A DNA stretch of 64,000 nucleotides, taken from NCBI RefSeq assembly GCF_028389875.1, contig NC_084687.1, forward strand, positions 4,066,157 to 4,130,156, given 5' to 3'. The notes below the pieces were generated by a model that was not told where the DNA came from, searched no databases, and saw only the letters and a program-made list of their open reading frames with translations. Shown piece by piece: positions 35,686-47,225 of the stretch. Position 1 is the stretch's first letter; each line of letters begins with the position of its first letter. The translations under genes were made by a program, and so were the position numbers. Source of the stretch: Rhea pennata. Taxonomy: Eukaryota; Chordata; Aves; Rheiformes; Rheidae.

Positions 35686-38469
35686 CTTCCACTTGGCCCG
35701 GCCTGGCTCCCTCTCCGTCCCTTTACGTAACAACCTCGGCTCTTGGCTGTGCCCAGCGGAGCTAAGCCCCGTTGCTTGAGGCTTGGCCTGCAGACAACTG
35801 AAATTAGTGGAGAGTGAGGGGGCTTTTTTTTTCCTTCTTCTTTGTGCATTGAATCCCATATTGGTACAACGACCCTTTCCCTTTTGCCGTTCCCGCTCCC
35901 TTCTTGCTTGCTACCTCTTTGTCCCTTTTCACATGCAATTTTCATTTTGTGCAGTGGCTGCATCTCCGGTGGGGGCTCTGCACGAGCTCTCTAAGCACGT
36001 TCTCCTGCCCGGGGGCTGCCAGGGCCTGTGTGTGACAAGGGAAGTGGTAAATGCGGCAGCCCTGCACAGATGAGCAAAGTAATGATGGGATCGTTTGGAA
36101 AAGCGATGATTAATTTTCTACTCCCTTCATTAATATTTATTCTCCTTAATTTCCTGATCTTTACTGTTTAGCTCTCTAAAACCCTTGCGGTTGACTAGAG
36201 GAGAAGCTTTTCCTGAGGTTGCTATTCATCACCTAGGCAAAAGATTAAGCAGACTTTTTATCAAATTTGAGTCCCGTTACTGAACTGGATTTCCCTGGAC
36301 AGACCCCATACATCCCTGCAGATCTGACTGCTGCTGTCTGAGTTTTGCGTTTGGCCCCGTGTCCCAGCTGGGACCTGCTGCTAGGTTTCGCTGATCACCA
36401 GGTCTCTCCCATGAAGGTGTCAGAGCCACGCTGGCCCCATTAATGCTCACCAGTGTGCACATTAATCTGCCCGGTAAGACCTGGATAGAAAAGTGCTTGC
36501 TAGGTTGTGCTGTCTCTTTTTCACCCTGAAGCCATTTGATCCTCTTTTCATGCTACCTTGCAGAATGAATTGCTGTCTTGAAGGTCTGAAAAGAGATAAA
36601 GAAACAGAAAATTCTTCTCCTCTGTTGCAGATAAACTACTATTAACTGCTGAGGGGTTCTGGAATGAAAACAGCGACTCTACGGCAAGTGCTGATAAATC
36701 CTGGGCATCCAGCATAATCCAGTCCACTGTATCAGGAAATCTCTTGGGAGCTGGCAACATTGAGATCAGCAATGTCTTTTCATGCTACAGTCTCCTGTGG
36801 ATGGATAATCTCCATGGACAAAACCCCAAAATGCTGGAGGTTGTATCTCAAATTCTCCATATTTACTCCTCTTCCCTTCTCAGGCGAAAAAACGTCCGTT
36901 AGCTTCTGTGGGAAGACAGGGCTTGCAGCAAATTTGGCCTGCAAAGCTGACCACAGGACTGCATTTTGCATCCCATGGGTGAGTAAGAATATCATACATC
37001 ATCCTACTGCTGATTTGACAGTTCAAGCAGCCCTGCAAAGCAGCTATTTAATGTACTTCTCGGTGCCTTAGCATTTCATCTTGCTATGCTTAACCTGATA
37101 TATTGTTGTTTGATACAGGAACAGTAGGGGGGGGGTAAAAAGAGGTAATAAGAAAATAAAAGGTCAGTGGGTGCCTGGTGTGTGTAAAGGCTAAATTGCT
37201 CTTTCATAAAATCTAATAAATATTCCCTGTGAGTGAGGTAGTGAGTTCCTTTTCTGAAATGCTAAGTGATTTCCCCACCTCCAGAGCCTCAGGCCAGCAC
37301 ATGTGCAGTGGCTGCTGCCCCGGGGGGCCGGGCGCTTCGCCTGCCCCTGGGTGCTGCCAGCCAGCCCTGCTCCCGCAGCTCCTTGGGGCGATGGGGAGCC
37401 ACGCTCTGCGGCGAACCGGCCACTCGCAGCCCCTCCCGGCAGGGTAAAGTGCATTTTCTGGCATTCCTAAAAATATTCCTGAGCCTTGAAGTGAAAAGCC
37501 GGTGGTTTGGATTTGAAAACCAAAAAGGGAGCAAATGAGATGCATCCCATTTCACTTTCTCGCCTCCTTTCTCCCTTCACTTGTTCCAGACTGGGGAGAG
37601 AATGGCAAAGGAGCGAGCAGAAACCAAGAAAAACAAAGCAAGGAAACACTTTCCCTCTTGTTTATTTGTTTCTTGTTTGAGCGATTAGAATGTTTTATAA
37701 ACACCAAAATGTGTTTTGTAAATGCATGCATGCCTCTCCTCCCGCTGCAGAGACAAGAGTCAGTGTTAAATCCCTTTCAGGCACAGAGACACTGAAGCAG
37801 GAGGCCAGAACTTCTACAGCCTCAGTTTTTGAGGGTCCACTTCAGGTCACCTCAGACCTGGCTTCCAGAGAGGCTTTGGGTTATGGGGTGTAGCACTGAC
37901 TCCTCAGGCTTTAAATACCAGAGGGAGGCTCTCAAGGGTCCAGAAGAGCTCACCAGGTTGCTGAGGATGTAAATCAGCACAATCCTGCTGGAGACAGCCT
38001 GCTGCAAAGGAGCTGCTCTCCGTCCCGAGCCTCTTGGAGATGCCGGAGTTGGAGAGCTCAGCAGCTTCGTGCTTTCAGGTAAAAATGAGATTGCCACCTC
38101 TAAAAGGCAAGCTGGAGGGCATTCCCCGTCCTCTGCCCTGCACCCAAAGCCTTTGCCTTCTGCTCTGTGTCTGACTTGCACCTTATCCAGAGCGCAGTGC
38201 AGTTCACAAGAAGGCCCTCCAGGCCTCAGGTCTCCAGGTATGCTGTATAAGCCAAGCAGGCACAGTGGGAGGAGAGAGAAACACCACCAGACAAATTCGA
38301 CATTAATCTAAGAGATTAGCATTTGCTGCTGCAACCAGGAGGGTGAACTGTTTTGGGGAGTCAGCAGGGAGTTAAATCCTCGCTATCGATTCTCTCCCGG
38401 CCCCGCTGCACAGCAGTGAATTGCCATGAATTACTGCGCCGAGCAGTGGGGAGAAACTGAACTGGGTGT

Positions 38470-38660
38470 GAGGCAAGGATTGGGCTGGGAGTGGGAAGTC
38501 TGCAGGCTTAAAATATTTATGCTGCAAATTAACATGTGTTTTAAGCCTGTGATTCTTCAAATATTTATCTAGCATTAATATTTGGAAAACTGCGTTAAAA
38601 TTTGCCACTGGTGCTTTATTCATTAGCAGAGTTCGGCAGCCGCAGACAATGGCGCCTGCT
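38470..38660. promoter_or_regulatory. candidate conserved non-coding block
   Basis: An AT-rich stretch with AAATATTTAT repeated (near 38,512 and 38,558) and GCATTAATATTTG, ending in CAATGGCGCC. It differs from its surroundings and has no open frame. Proposed as a regulatory element from composition only. Confidence 0.2.
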
Positions 38661-40194
38661 AAATCCGTAATGTATCCATGCAGAGAGAGCAGCTGGAGGA
38701 CAGTGCCTGGGCTGCGAGGAAGCTCTTTCTACTCTTACTTCCAAAGCAGGGAGCCTCAAATGAACTCCTTACCCTCATCCACATTTAGCTGTGTGAGTGC
38801 AGACGTTACATTCAGCATAGCATGTTTTTGATCCATCAGACTCCAAACAAAAAAAAGAAGTGTGAGTGGGGCGAGACAGACGCTCCCTTAGGCACAAGCA
38901 AGGGGAGTTGAGGGCTGAGGGTGCAAATTTGTCCAAGTCTGGTGGCTGGAAGAGCTGCTACAGCAGACGGGGCTCCTCAGTGCAGAAAGTCAGTCCTCCC
39001 CCAGCGTATGTGCCAGCCCCATCCACAGAAGTTGTTGGAAACAGGGCGGAAAGAGGGTGATTTGGCCCGCTGTGGTGCCAGGGCTATTGCTCCAGCTCTG
39101 ACCCTCAGCCCTGAACTACAAGCTTTGCTGGTGGACACCCAGATTCCTGACCAAGAGCCTCTACCTGCCTGAGATGGAAACGAACATCCCAAGCTACCAG
39201 CACAAGCAGAGAGGCAGTGTGGGATTTTGGCCATTCCTGCTCTCCCTGCATGCCTTCCCCCACCTGCTTTAGCCTAGGGCCAAAATTCAGCTTTGAACTA
39301 GCACAGGCTTCTTCTCTCCTCTTTTTTTTATGCAACCCTCTTGCCAAAATAACCCAAATACAAAGCAACTTGGAGGGAAAATTACAGGACACGGAGACAA
39401 ATGTTCAGTGTTGCTGGCACTCATTTTCCTTTGATTCCTTGACATTGCAATTGATACACGCTTTAATGGACTTTACTACCACTGCCAGTTTCTTGTTAAA
39501 ATTACTCCCAACTATGGCAAACATTTAACTTCAGGTACAAGCAGAGCTGCAAACAAGTCCATATCGCACATCATTTTTTTCTTTTTTTGTTACGCTTCTA
39601 ACCTCTGCTGTAATGTTGCTTCATAAAGCAAGGAGATTTTAAGGTGACCTGTAGATTGTAAGTTGTTGTAGGGAGCACAACAGAACAGAGGGTTTTCTTT
39701 TGCCTTATGACAGAGGCCAGATTCCCACCTGTGATTTTTATTTTCTTCTATCCTCGTGTTTTATTGCAAATGGAAGGGGTCATGCTAAAAGCTGCCTTTA
39801 TGAACTTGGCAAACCTAGAGCAAAAAGATGCCTGTTGCTACCATCCACTCCAGTGCTTCCATTAAAAAAGTCTTGGAATCAGATCACAGTTCTCCATTTC
39901 CTTTCCATTTTGAGTGCACTTGCATGATTAAGAGGTGGACTTGGTAGATAGTGTCCAGCTAATACAAGTATGATTAATTTTAATCTTTCCCTTTTGTTTT
40001 AAAGGTTGTCCCTTCCATTGAAGAAAGCTTCATCACAGATGCATGGGAAACCTGCCAGCCAGCCACATTTTTGAGGTAAAAGGGGACAAGACATGGGAAA
40101 GTTTAGTGCTTTGAAAAAGTGACCTTTCTTGGTAATTAATTTGTCACTTCCCAACACCATCTGCCGACTCGTCAGCTGCATCCATCATAGCCAT

Positions 40195-40218
40195 AAAAAA
40201 AAAAAAAAAAAAAAAAAA
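40195..40218. repeat. 24-base A run followed by GAA repeats
   Basis: An uninterrupted A tract leads into GAAGAAGAAGAA. It could be the tail of an old retroposed copy, but no body or target duplication was recognised. Confidence 0.75.
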
Positions 40219-41562
40219 GAAGAAGAAGAAAAGGAAAAGTCAATTAAAATGAGAACCAGTGTCAAATAGGCTTTGCACAAATTCTTTAGTGAAGGGAAAT
40301 ATAACCTATTGTGTAATGTCCTTCGCATCGACACACGTGCATATAGTCCCAGGGAGAAAAACTATGGTGACCTCCCTGGAAGTTTTATAGCTAGGACCAC
40401 TTCACTGCTTGGCTATAAGCTGTAATAAATACACAGGGATCTTAGAAGCGTCTTAGCAACTGCCACATTTTTAAGGAGGGGTTTGGCCCAAATTGAGCAT
40501 TATTGACTGCAGTGACAGCAGCAAGGGCCTTGGCAGGACCCACACACTGTGCGAAGCATGCACGTGTTATATCGACTAGCTGTGATGGAGCCAGGTGAGG
40601 AAAGCCGTGTTCCTGCCTTATGTCGCAGTTTTTCTCCTCTTGTCTCCAGCAAATACTGCTGGTGCTTAGCTTTCAGCTGGTGAGGCAGGAACGCTGCTGC
40701 ACACCCCTGCTGTAACACCCTGCAGAGCCACTCGATGCAACAGGGTTTCATTCCTTCCCTAACTCATTTTTGCCTCTTGCTTCTTGCCTGCTTTCGGCTG
40801 GTTGCTCTCAGGTTTGCTCACGTGCAGCCGCCAATCTGATGAGAAGCAATATGACATCTGTGGCCTTGTCCCAGACCTTCTGTGCCCCTGACAGGGACTG
40901 GTATGTCCAGGAGTTTGAGCTGCTCAATTGTTATGGCATTGGGAGCCATCTGAGGACCCCAGATAGACAGATAAATCACCCAGCCTGCCCAGTCATCTCC
41001 TCACTTGTCTGCTTAGTTTATAAAGCTCTTTGGTGCTAGATTTGGCATGCACAGTTTTATTTATTATTTTAATACTTTGATCTAGATCTCCCAAGGGGAT
41101 TTATTACCTTAAATCAATGCGTTTGCAGTGCCAGTGGGTCAAACTTCATTCTGCATTATGCTTATTTCAGTGGCATCATTGTTATTATTGTGATTTGTTC
41201 ATGTTGCAGTAGAATCAAAATAGAATCAAGACCCAAGCATCTTTTTACTGCTGATACATTCATGGCATAAAGACCTTATCTGGAGGACTCATGAACTAAA
41301 TAGACAAGTTAGGAGAGAGGAAGTTTCTCCATCATAAAGATAGGGAAACCGAGGCACAGAGATTTGCTTTAGGTCCAGCTGCAGGCACCACTGAGACCTG
41401 CTGCCAACCTGGAGGAGGGCAGAAAGGGGATCATCCTGGAAAGCAGAAACTCTTAAAAATCCAATGCAGATAACAATGTTGCCTGTATGGCAAACCTGTT
41501 TCCACGCTCTCTAGGTAGCTGTTCATCAGCTCTCCTTGAAATTTCCAGTGCAGGAAAGCAGG

Positions 41563-41570
41563 TATATAAA
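41563..41570 (+). promoter_or_regulatory. TATA box of MLN
   Basis: TATATAAA lies about 30 bases before a short segment that ends in a good splice donor. The first coding exon, 2.5 kb downstream, has a splice acceptor just before its ATG, as expected if an untranslated exon 1 starts here. The match to the known motilin gene plan supports the call. Confidence 0.55.
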
Positions 41571-41593
41571 GGGCTGGGAAACCCAGCAGTAGC

Positions 41594-41654
41594 ATCCAGG
41601 CATGAAGAGGAACGAGAGGCCTGACCATCAGCATCCCAGGGCTACACTTGCCAG
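41594..41654 (+). other. MLN: putative untranslated exon 1 of MLN
   Basis: The start is placed about 30 bases after the TATA box and is approximate. The exon ends at CCAG before the donor GTAGGT at 41,655. Human MLN also has a short non-coding first exon. It contains one ATG (41,602), so it is not free of upstream starts. Confidence 0.45.
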
Positions 41655-44600
41655 GTAGGTGCTAGGTTTCCGCTGCCACCCGAGAGCTCAGTAGGGTGGT
41701 CCATGGGTGTTCAAATAGGTGCTGGTGGCAGTGGTGGTGAGCCCTGGCTCAGGGGGTTTCTCCCTATGGTTTTCAAAATTTTCTGCAGGGAAAAGGGAGG
41801 AAACGTGACTCTACCAAATGTTTCTGTTGGGCAAAGCAGAAAGCTTTTCCTCGACAAGAGGTCAAAAATTAGGCTTTTTACCACAGCCAGATTTTGTGAA
41901 TCAAAACTCTGGTGAGGTCAGCCCAGTTGTGCCCATGATTTGCCATAACCGCATATTCCTGCACACTGTGAGGGAGGCATTGCCTAGAAAGGTGCTATGA
42001 GCACTCAAGTCCACCCAGGCATTGCCCTGTGAAATTTGTCTAGAGGTGGGTGCTTGTGTTGGCATCTCTCCCTCCTCCTGCTCTGTGGCCATTAATGCAA
42101 CACCTCTTGCAGCCCCCAAAGGGCTCTGTTTCTCCAATCTCCATCTCCTCCAGTGCTTGCTCATCCCACATTGACCAGGCACCAGCAGAGCTAGTGTTCC
42201 CAGCATGCAATCGCCTCTGTTCAGCAGGAGCTTGTCTGACAAGGAAGAGGGAAAATCAATGCTTAAGCAAGGGGAAAGGTGCTTTCTACTCTTCCCTGGC
42301 CACAAGAGAATTGATTCCACCGGCTCCTGCCTCCTTGCTTGTCCTTAGCACCTAGCAGGCAGCAGAGCGTGCTGCGGAGACGCAGGCAACCCTGCGTGTC
42401 CTCTGCACTCGGGGAGCTGCTTTGAACATAAAGAAGATGAGTCACAGCCAGCTCCTATTGACAGGAACAATTTGGTTTTCAGAAAGCAGAGCTCAGCACA
42501 TAAAGGCACTGTCCTGTTGTTGCTGTGTTCGCACCAGGAGCAGGCGGATGCCCACACCTCCTGACCCCAAATTGGCACTCTACCCTCGTTTTATGCTGGC
42601 GTAAGCAGAGCTGCATAACGCTGCACCCAGCCTCATGCGACCGCAGCACTTTGTTGTGCTGATGCTGAACTTGGGATGCTCCTGCTTTGTGCTTTCCCTT
42701 TGTAGCTGAGAAGCAAATTTGCTAGTGACAAGGTACATATCTGCCTGGAGAGGCAATGAGCCGGAGTTCTCGGGTCTGAAAGACATGTCCTGCTTACAAA
42801 ATAAGGAAGGGACATTCAGAAGAGACATTCTCGGACTGGAAATGTGTGGGGGTGTTTCTCTGGGGGAAGAGGGAGAGAACTAATTCACAAAGGGCTAGTC
42901 AATAAGAGATGAAGGAGGTGACTGGGTTTATTTTGTTGTATATGGCACTATTTTATTGCAGTGCTAGAATAAATGAAACTGCACGGAAGATTGATGCTAC
43001 TGAAATAATGCTACGTTATCAGCACATGTGCATACTGAAATGCTCTGAGGAGGGGAGAGCCTGAGAAATCCCCTTTGGATCGCGGCAGGAAATGGTGCAT
43101 ATTGCGAGATCATCTGAGGCAATGTCCCAGGGCAATTAATAGCTTTGACTCGACGTGGGTGGGCAGCAGGGAGGTGGCCCTGGCCATGGGCAGACTGGCG
43201 CTAAGCAATGCTGAGAGAAAGGAGAGGGGCTACAGTCGCCTTCGTTCCCTGTCAGACCTCCTCCGAACTGGCGTTTAGCTGAGGGATCTGGCTGGCAAGT
43301 GCTGTGGAGGGGAGTATTTTTTAACTTCCACTGGCCTTCAGTGCAATACTTGATGATATTTATAGGAAATATAATTTAGGGGTCAAATTTGACCTAACAA
43401 TGTCTTTCTAATAATGTCCAAAGCACAAGCTTTTTGAAACTAATTAAGGATCAGGCTCCAATCAGGTAGAGTGGTTAAGCTTTGGGACCTGACTTCATTA
43501 AATTCATCCGGAGCGAATATTTTAATATTTAAAGAGAATATTTAATGTTTACATAAGTCCTCTTCTGATGTAAGTCGCTCTAAATCACTTCAAAAGCTAT
43601 TTTTTAAAGCCCTTTCTACTAGACTCCTACAGAGCAGGGCTGGCTAATGCCATTCTCAGCTCACTCTGACCCAATGAGGTTTATTAAATGATTCGTTTCA
43701 CCAATGTAGATTTTCGGTGGTGAGGAATATGAAAACAAAATTCAACAAAACAGCTCTATGAAGGTTTTTGCTCTCCCGCAGCACCACTCTGCCCAGCCTG
43801 TTGTCAGGGCTCAGTGGGGTCGACGGGAACGCTTTGCTCTGGATGCGTGGGGCTGTCATGCCACCGCAGCTGGGGGCCAGAGCTGTCAGCACAGAGGGAG
43901 TCTTTAATCAGACTGAAGGCTTTGAGTCTCCGCGGTTATTGCTCAAGAACAAATCTGTTTACAAGAAGTGGTTTTAGAGAATTGTCAGTCAAGACACTTC
44001 TATTCCCAGCTCAGGAGCAACTGGAAGAGTAAATATACCTATAGTTAGCTGGTGGCTAAATTAGATGGCAGCTGATCAAAAGCCAAAGTGATTTCTCCTC
44101 AAATAGCCCTCTCCATTATCAACCAAGCATCTTTATTCTTGTGTTGTTCAGGCTTTCACAATGGTCTCAAAGAAACTGGTGGTTAGTTTGCTCCTGGTGT
44201 ACGTGGTATCTGTGCTGGCTGAACAGACCAAAAGCTTCCTGCCCTTCTTCACCCAGAGTGACTTCCAGAAAATGCAGGTAACCCATGAGAAATGCACTCT
44301 GCTGGCTAGAGCCCTGAATAATGCGGGAAAGGTGTTTCTTCCATCCTCACCCCAAGCTTTGCCAGGACATGCCGTGCCACTGTTGTTCTCATCATCTGTC
44401 CCTTCCAAACAGGAGATATGATATTGGCAGTCCCCCACTCAGCCCAAAACTAAGGGCTATGGGAGAGACAATCTTCGAGATACGAGAGCAGAAAAGAAGA
44501 GCTCAAACCCCTTTACAAAAGAACTGAAAGGCCCATGCGGGTTATCTGCAGATACTGGCTCTTGGTTTTTCTTTTCTCCATGTTAGTGGCTGTAATTTTT

Positions 44601-47225
44601 ATAGTGAAGTTGCAGCCTCCCTTCACCATTCTGCTGGGTCTTTTTGTTGTAACAAATAATTAGCTATCCTCCAGATGGTTGTCACCTCTGGGATGTGCAG
44701 AGAGGAGATTTTTTTTTTTTTTTGATGTGAAACTAATACTGTTGAACGGTGTCAGGCAGGCAGCCTTGGAAAGTGGCATCTTCTCCTTAAACACAGTCAA
44801 AGGGAGCTTCCGCCACATGATGCAATCCATTGATACCAGGGAGAAATCTTGTTTCCAAAGCCTATCCCCTCACTGCTGAGCAACTGCTTTCTTGTGGGGA
44901 GCAAAGCCATCCTTCAACCTCCTTGAGAGAAAGGATGGGCACCCACCCACCCCCAGAAAGGATGGGGTCCCCCATATCGTCTGCATGTCACAACCCTGGT
45001 AGCTATGTGTCTGATAGTGAGTGAGGGTTTTGTAGGTGTATGTAGGTGAAATCAGTCTTGTTTTCCTCCCAAAGGCTGCCTCTCCTCCACTGAGCACTCA
45101 TTCAAACTGAAGTAAGTGCACAGCAACCAGTATGGCACTGAGCAGTGCTGTTATCTTTTGTATCCCACAATTTGACTTTCCATTTGGGGCTGCAATAGCT
45201 CTGTAAAATCAGTACGCTTGGTGACCACATCCTGCTGATAGTGTTATCTGGCATGGATCAAAGGAGTCATCGAGGAGTGACATAGATTGTTCCCTGCAGC
45301 CTGACCTTACACAAAACGTTGCAGCCCCTGCTGAGTATCAGAACTGTCACCCCTGAAGCCATGCTGACCATAGTCCGTGGGTCTCTTCACAGTGAGCAGG
45401 AGCTCAGGGACCAGAGGAATGATGTATTAGCTCCATGCAGCAGTTAAACATCCCATCAAGCTGCACCCAGCTCTGCAGGTACCTAGTGCAGGACATCACA
45501 CCCTGGATTTGCCACAGAGTGCTTGGTACTGTCGCGATGCTGTGTCACAGCAGCACTGCCCTCTTTGCTCTTTCCTGTGGTGTTCCACAAAAGGAGAGGA
45601 ACAAGGGCCAGAAGAAATTTCTGACCTCACTGCAATAGCTAGAAGAGCAAGGTTTCTCTGAGCAATTCAGAGCATATATCAGCAAGGTCAGGACCATTCA
45701 GGTAAGGTGAACCATGCAACTCTAAGGAATCCAAAAGAACACACAGGGTCAGATTGCTGTAGAGCCACGTGGTTACAGACGTGGTTACAGACCTCGCTAC
45801 AGACACATGGTTAATGGTGCCATATGAGAAGAGAATAGGTGCTATTAGGGAGCTCACAGTCAATAAAGAGGAATACCACTCATTTCCTACCAGCTCTGCC
45901 AGGGAACTGAGCAAGGTTGCACTGGAGAAAATGTATACCTTCAGCCTTTAAATTATCTTGAATATTTACCAGCCTAGTTACCCTTCAGACCCACCTGGCC
46001 TCTCCCTTAGCATAGGAAAGATGAAAACAACATGTGGTCTTTCATTTGCCACTCTATAAACACCAGCCAAATGCAAGTCAGTAATTTACAGCTCTGCTTC
46101 AGTTTTTAACTTGTTACTTTTTTCGCTCAGCTCCAGTATCAGTTGTCCAGCACCATTCACCTCCTCTCATAATGCTCTGCAACGGGAAGACCTTATTTAC
46201 AAACTTCAGTGCAAACACCCACACCTGAGCAGAAAATCATTAATTTTAAGGATTTAAGTGTCAGTCTAAGCCCTCAAAGGCATGCTTACCTGCCAGCCCA
46301 GTCTGAAAATAATGCTTTTCTGGTTTTGCCCTTTTGATGCAGCCAGTTCTGTGGTGAGCACAGCCATTCTCTGTACCATCAAACGGAGCATGGAGGTTCA
46401 GTCTAAATTGCAGGAGAGGCTCAGCAAGACAAGCAGAGTGACTAGCTAGACTGGAATTTTGCCAAGACACAGGCTAATATGCAACTATTCTTACGAACGT
46501 GGTACACCAACAATCAATAATAGGATACGAATAGCAAGATCTTACGGCTCTAGATATGAAATAAGAGGCACATCCCGGGGTCTAACCCCTCACTGCAACC
46601 ACAAGTCCTCCTATGCCTCCAGCCATGCCCAGAACAACTTCACTGAGCAGCAGCTGGCCCGAACTCGGTCAACCTGGAGGCAGGACAATGTCTCATCCTC
46701 AGTCCTTACTAAGGCAGGATGCTTCATCAGCATCAGGAAAGCTGGTAGCTTGGAGGGTCAAAGTGGGAGAGAGTGGAGGATTACAAGGTTCAGAAATTAC
46801 TGTCTTGTTTAAGGTTTCTGTTGCCAGCAGGTGCCTTTATCTGTGTTTCTGAGTCAGCCCATATGCATGAAAACTGGCACTATGAGCAACATGAGATTGA
46901 ATTGACAGTACAAGGGGCTGCCTTCAGAATGTTACTATTCCCCACACTCAGCATCCTCTTCAAATTAGCACTGGACCTCTATTAACTTGAGCAAAGTTGA
47001 ATCAAAGCATGGCTGCCCCCAACCTACCTGCCTCTCTTCCCCTCAGCTTCTCCCATTGACTTTTTCTGCTTTCCTCCACACTTAGCTGGAGGTTCCTGCC
47101 AAAGGAACTTAGCTGTTCCTGCCAAAGCTGGGATGTGGCTCACCTCAAGGCAGCTGGAAAAATACCAAGATGTCCTGGAGAAACTGCTAGCAGAGATGTT
47201 ACAGGACACCCCAGACGATACTGTC
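41594..47225 (+). CDS. MLN: motilin precursor, probably decaying gene
   Basis: Motilin is a peptide hormone of small-intestinal endocrine cells that drives fasting gut contractions through its receptor MLNR. Three coding segments are recognised: 44161-44277 (signal peptide plus motilin residues 1-14), 45594-45701 (rest of motilin and part of the associated peptide) and about 47086-47225 (C-terminal part). The family signature is clear: a 25-residue signal peptide, then FLPFFTQSDFQKMQ, then KERNKGQKK, then SRQLEKY. Several defects are visible. The third exon lacks an acceptor AG at the expected place, an in-frame TAG follows at 45,636, and the last segment cannot be joined in phase from the best donor at 45,702. 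A shortened motilin might still be made, because the stop lies after the mature peptide and its KK cleavage site. Identity is secure; functional status is open. Confidence 0.8.
43380..43395. promoter_or_regulatory. inverted nuclear-receptor half-sites in MLN intron 1
   Basis: GGGTCA and TGACCT face each other across AATT. Together they include the perfect 14-base palindrome GGTCAAATTTGACC. The spacing of four differs from the three of an estrogen response element. The surrounding 300 bases are AT-rich, with several TAATTA and ATTTAA runs, and could be an intronic enhancer. Confidence 0.3.
44152..44277 (+). CDS. MLN: MLN exon 2: signal peptide and motilin N-terminal half
   Basis: The exon opens after a GTTGTTCAG acceptor at 44,151, with nine untranslated bases before ATG at 44,161. 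The 39 codons give a signal peptide with KK and a Leu/Val core, cleaved before F26, then FLPFFTQSDFQKMQ. It ends in phase 0 at GTAACC. The N-terminal motilin residues are those that activate the receptor. Leu27 differs from the Val that I recall in chicken and human. Confidence 0.85.
45594..45701 (+). pseudogene. MLN: MLN exon 3 with displaced acceptor and in-frame stop
   Basis: The frame encodes KERNKGQKK from 45,591, the conserved second half of motilin, then FLTSLQ and TAG at 45,636-45,638. Beyond the stop the same frame continues with acidic LEEQGFSEQF, which resembles motilin-associated peptide, to a strong donor CAG-GTAAGG at 45,702. The sequence before the exon reads TTCCACAAAAGGAGAGG. 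The only usable AG (45,592-45,593) would remove the two residues (EK) that normally follow QKMQ. Loss of three bases at the old border would explain this. Confidence 0.6.
45767..45802. repeat. 12-bp tandem repeat, three copies
   Basis: ACGTGGTTACAG occurs twice perfectly (45,767-45,778 and 45,779-45,790), then once as ACCTCGCTACAG. It lies in MLN intron 3, about 65 bases after the donor. Confidence 0.8.
47081..47128. repeat. local duplication at the MLN exon 4 acceptor
   Basis: CTTAGCTGGAGGTTCCTGCC with a following AAAG (47,081-47,104) is repeated as CTTAGCTGTTCCTGCC plus AAAG (47,108-47,128). This duplicates the splice-acceptor-like CTTAG just before the conserved C-terminal coding segment. 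It leaves two competing acceptors, both in the same phase. Confidence 0.7.
47086..47225 (+). CDS. MLN: MLN last recognised coding segment
   Basis: The frame through ATG 47,133 reads AVPAKAGMWLTSRQLEKY and then QDVLEKLLAEMLQDTP. It aligns by eye with the human precursor end, which has GMRLNSRQLEKY and GLLSEML. The start is uncertain because two CTTAG acceptors precede it. No stop occurs where the human protein ends: the frame runs on to 47,369 unless a donor or final exon was missed. All AG acceptors in front require a phase-1 donor, whereas the best exon 3 donor is phase 0. Confidence 0.6.

Larger units (their letters stand above)
29740..41560. other. divergent intergenic region between RH2 and MLN
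   Basis: About 12 kb separates the divergent starts of RH2 (minus) and MLN (plus). No coding exon was recognised, and the open frames present are short and lack family features. It contains a 14-base tandem duplication near 31,338, two copies of a 27-bp homeodomain-type element (33,785 and 35,659), an AT-rich block at about 38,470-38,660, and an A run at 40,195-40,218. It may hold regulatory elements of either gene. Confidence 0.55.
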
